A stretch of 31,147 nt of DNA from assembly GCA_946479395.1 (NCBI GenBank), contig CAMLFV010000005.1, forward strand, positions 1 to 31,147, written 5' to 3'. Below are positions 29,266-31,147 of the stretch, piece after piece. The notes beneath the pieces were generated by a model. That model saw nothing but the letters and a program-made list of their open reading frames with translations. It searched no databases and was not told the origin of the DNA. Each line of letters begins with the position of its first letter. The stretch's first letter is position 1. This DNA is from an uncultured Flavobacterium sp. Its GTDB lineage: Bacteria; Bacteroidota; Bacteroidia; Flavobacteriales; Flavobacteriaceae. The translations under genes and the position numbers were made by a program.

Positions 29266-30048
29266 ATGTCGTTTGAAAACATTTTAGTAGAAAAAAACAA
29301 TGCAGTAGCTACTATTACAATTAACCGCCCAACAAAATTAAACGCTTTAAACAAGGTAACTATCGAGGAATTGCACAATGCTTTTAAAGAATGCGAAAGA
29401 GATAACGAAGTGCGTGCCATTATTGTAACGGGATCGGGCGAAAAAGCTTTTGTGGCAGGTGCTGATATTTCGGAATTTGCAAGTTTTAATGTTTCGGAAG
29501 GATCTGAGTTAGCAAGAAAAGGACAAGAATTATTGTTTGATTTTGTAGAGAATTTACAAACCCCGGTAATTGCTGCCGTGAACGGTTTTGCCTTAGGCGG
29601 CGGATTAGAATTGGCAATGGCTGCACACATACGTATTGCAAGCAACAACGCAAAAATGGGCTTACCTGAAGTTACTTTAGGTGTAATACCTGGTTATGGC
29701 GGAACGCAGCGTTTACCTCAATTGATTGGAAAAGGACGTGCAAATGAACTAATTATGACCGCACAAATGATTGATGCTCCAACGGCTTTATCATACGGAT
29801 TGATTAACCACATGGTTTCACAACCTGAATTGTTAGACAAAGCAAACGAGCTGGCATTGAAAATCGCTAAAAATTCTCCAGTTGCCATTACGCAGGCAAT
29901 TAAAGCGGTAAATGCTAATTTTAAAGATGGAATTAATGGTTTTAATACAGAAATTGACCGTTTTGGATTTTGCTTTGGAACTGCCGATTTTAAAGAAGGA
30001 ACAACTGCTTTTTTAGAAAAACGCAAAGCCGAGTTTAAAGGGAATTAG
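29266..30048 (+). CDS. Enoyl-CoA hydratase / crotonase family protein
   Basis: The 260-residue enzyme adds water to a trans-2-enoyl-CoA. The oxyanion-hole segments are GEKAFVAGADISEF and VNGFALGGGLELAMA. The two catalytic glutamates are E115 (GGGLELA) and E135 (GLPEVTLGVIPGYGGTQRL). The sequence is close to short-chain crotonases or 3-hydroxybutyryl-CoA dehydratases of fatty-acid or butanoate metabolism; PaaF-like alternatives cannot be excluded. It starts 11 bp after the kinase gene and is the last gene of the AraC-hemH-hemJ-kinase unit, with no obvious link to haem. No strong terminator follows directly. Confidence 0.92.
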   Translation: MSFENILVEKNNAVATITINRPTKLNALNKVTIEELHNAFKECERDNEVRAIIVTGSGEKAFVAGADISEFASFNVSEGSELARKGQELLFDFVENLQTPVIAAVNGFALGGGLELAMAAHIRIASNNAKMGLPEVTLGVIPGYGGTQRLPQLIGKGRANELIMTAQMIDAPTALSYGLINHMVSQPELLDKANELALKIAKNSPVAITQAIKAVNANFKDGINGFNTEIDRFGFCFGTADFKEGTTAFLEKRKAEFKGN

Positions 30049-30136
30049 AAGGATATTTTTCGATCAATCATTAATATTGCTTTTCATAAAATAAATTAGT
30101 TATATTTATATAATTGATTTAAAAACACGAAACTAT

Positions 30137-30580
30137 ATGAAAAATTTTATTTTAATTGCAATACTTTCTATTTTCTTAACAAATTGTAAAGGTGATGATA
30201 ACGTGATAGCTGCTGAAAATGAAATTTTTGAAATTGTAGCTGCTGGCGCTTTTTCTGGTGATAACATTACAACAACCTCACAAAACAGCGTGATAACAGC
30301 ACAATCAGACTGGAATAGTTTAGTAAGTTTACTTGCCACAGAGCATCATGATTTAAGTAGTACAACAATAAACTTTAATCAAGAAAACATAGTATTTGTG
30401 AGAGACGAACCTCGTCCTGATGGAAAATATTCTATTGTAGTTGATAAAGTATTATATACATCAACCGAAGTACAGGTTTATATTAATAAGATTGTTAACA
30501 ATGCTGGACATCATATGCCTATACAACCATTTTGTGTAGCTAAAATTTCTAAAACCAATTTACCTGTAAAGTTTTATTAG
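30137..30580 (+). CDS. Lipoprotein with PrcB-like domain
   Basis: The 147-residue protein starts with a lipoprotein signal (MKNFILIAILSIFLTNC, C17), so it should be lipid-anchored in the envelope. The mature part resembles the PrcB C-terminal fold. FNQENIVFVRDEPRPDGKYS fits the G-r-p-t-G-Y-s pattern. It is followed by IVVDKVLYTSTEVQVYINKI, then QPFCVAKISKTNLPV as the proline-to-hydrophobic closing strand. PrcB was described as stabilising a surface protease in Treponema; here that role is only suggestive. Before the domain is a stretch rich in Ser, Thr and Asn. The upstream gap has a weak TATATTTA box at 30101, and a terminator follows about 90 bp later. Confidence 0.7.
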   Translation: MKNFILIAILSIFLTNCKGDDNVIAAENEIFEIVAAGAFSGDNITTTSQNSVITAQSDWNSLVSLLATEHHDLSSTTINFNQENIVFVRDEPRPDGKYSIVVDKVLYTSTEVQVYINKIVNNAGHHMPIQPFCVAKISKTNLPVKFY

Positions 30581-30665
30581 GATATTGAAGTTATCGACAA
30601 GCTCGAATTGACAAGTCTTGGAATATTATAACTATTTTCAATTCTGAAAAATCATATAAAAAAAC

Positions 30666-30697
30666 AAAAATCCTGTATTTTTCAATACAGGATTTTT
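30666..30697. terminator. Bidirectional terminator between two lipoprotein genes
   Basis: AAAAATCCTGTATT (30666-30679) pairs perfectly with AATACAGGATTTTT (30684-30697) over a 4-base loop, T-rich on both strands. Confidence 0.9.
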
Positions 30698-30714
30698 TTA
30701 TCAAACTAAACTAA

Positions 30715-31147
30715 TTAGTTATTGGTTTTCATTTTATCTAAGGTTTTGTTGTAACCTTCTTCAACATCTTTACCTACTTTTTTAGCTTTTTCGCCCACTT
30801 TATCAGCACCTTCTTCTACTTTTTCTGCAGCGTTGTTAATACCGTCTTTTACATCGTTAGCGGCGTTGTTTACACCTGCTTTTAACTTTTCCCAAGAAGT
30901 TTTAGCCTCGTCACGAACCTTTACAGCTGCTGCTTCGGCTTTTTTATCACCTTTTTCTACTGCAGCTTTCACATCAGCTTCGGCTTTTTCATAACGAACT
31001 TCCGCAGCATCAATTTCTGCTTGTACCGCAGGATCAACAGTTGTTTCTTCGGTAGTAACCGTTGTAGATTCTGTGGTTAATGTATCAACCGTAGTTTCAG
31101 TTGTTGTAGTTGTTTCTTTTTTACAAGCCGTTACCGACAACAATCCG
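30715..31147 (-). CDS. Helical, Thr-rich lipoprotein (5' end outside window)
   Basis: The start lies beyond the window. The visible frame begins inside a lipoprotein signal peptide, with the lipobox VTAC six residues from the first visible TTG codon, followed by KKE. The next 30 residues are an unusual Thr/Glu/Val run (TTTTTETTVDTLTTESTT and similar), probably an extended linker. From about residue 37 the protein is a long charged helix. It ends with amphipathic repeats, VKDGINNAAEKVEEGADKVG then EKAKKVGKDVEEGYNKTL, reminiscent of YtxH-like or LEA-like stress proteins. It should be surface- or periplasm-anchored. Low-complexity composition makes family assignment weak. Confidence 0.75.
   Translation of the reverse strand, partial: GLLSVTACKKETTTTTETTVDTLTTESTTVTTEETTVDPAVQAEIDAAEVRYEKAEADVKAAVEKGDKKAEAAAVKVRDEAKTSWEKLKAGVNNAANDVKDGINNAAEKVEEGADKVGEKAKKVGKDVEEGYNKTLDKMKTNN

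Overview
The window looks like chromosome from a member of the Bacteroidota, most likely family Flavobacteriaceae. The DNA is AT-rich. Many genes are preceded by TAnnTTTG-type -7 boxes, the promoter form of this phylum, rather than by TATAAT boxes with strong Shine-Dalgarno sites. The proteins (an internally Cys-rich ferrochelatase, a cysteine-less metal site in HemB, HemJ, saccharopine dehydrogenase, ATP-dependent PEP carboxykinase) fit that group. I see no rRNA, tRNA, CRISPR array or prophage.

Left part (1-10950): the 3' end of a class I fumarase; a repeat-rich gap; a small membrane protein overlapping an XRE regulator; a serine hydrolase coupled to a PolB-type 3'-5' exonuclease; a possible leader-peptide attenuator followed by an OsmC protein; a two-domain peptide-type ABC ATPase; a 51-residue protein; saccharopine dehydrogenase (minus strand); a DUF423 membrane protein; pckA; a YceI-like periplasmic protein; and an unknown 108-residue protein. 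Middle part (11000-16960): lepA, an OsmC protein and a pirin on the minus strand, then a tRNA-dihydrouridine synthase and a DbpA-like RNA helicase on the plus strand.

Right part (16960-30050): a large haem-biosynthesis locus. Reading leftward from about 25.04 kb are hemA, hemC, hemD, hemE, a REP-associated tyrosine transposase flanked by palindromes, two unknown genes, hemF, hemB and a cytochrome c lipoprotein. Reading rightward from a shared 232-bp intergenic region are an AraC-type regulator, hemH, hemJ, an NtrY-like histidine kinase and an enoyl-CoA hydratase. Together these supply every step from glutamyl-tRNA to protohaem except glutamate-1-semialdehyde aminomutase (HemL), which must lie elsewhere. 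HemF and HemJ indicate an aerobic-type route. A perfect 7-1-7-type palindrome in the divergent control region is the best candidate haem or iron operator. The window ends in a PrcB-like lipoprotein and a truncated helical lipoprotein.

The strongest unexplained signals are non-coding. One is a family of TGTCATTC...GAATGACA palindromic repeats, one copy of which sits in the loop of a terminator and another of which supplies the last nine codons of hemD. The others are the RAYT with its own REP-like palindromes, the attenuator-like structure ahead of the first OsmC gene, and several perfect palindromes near promoters. All family calls are by eye from motifs; no search was run.
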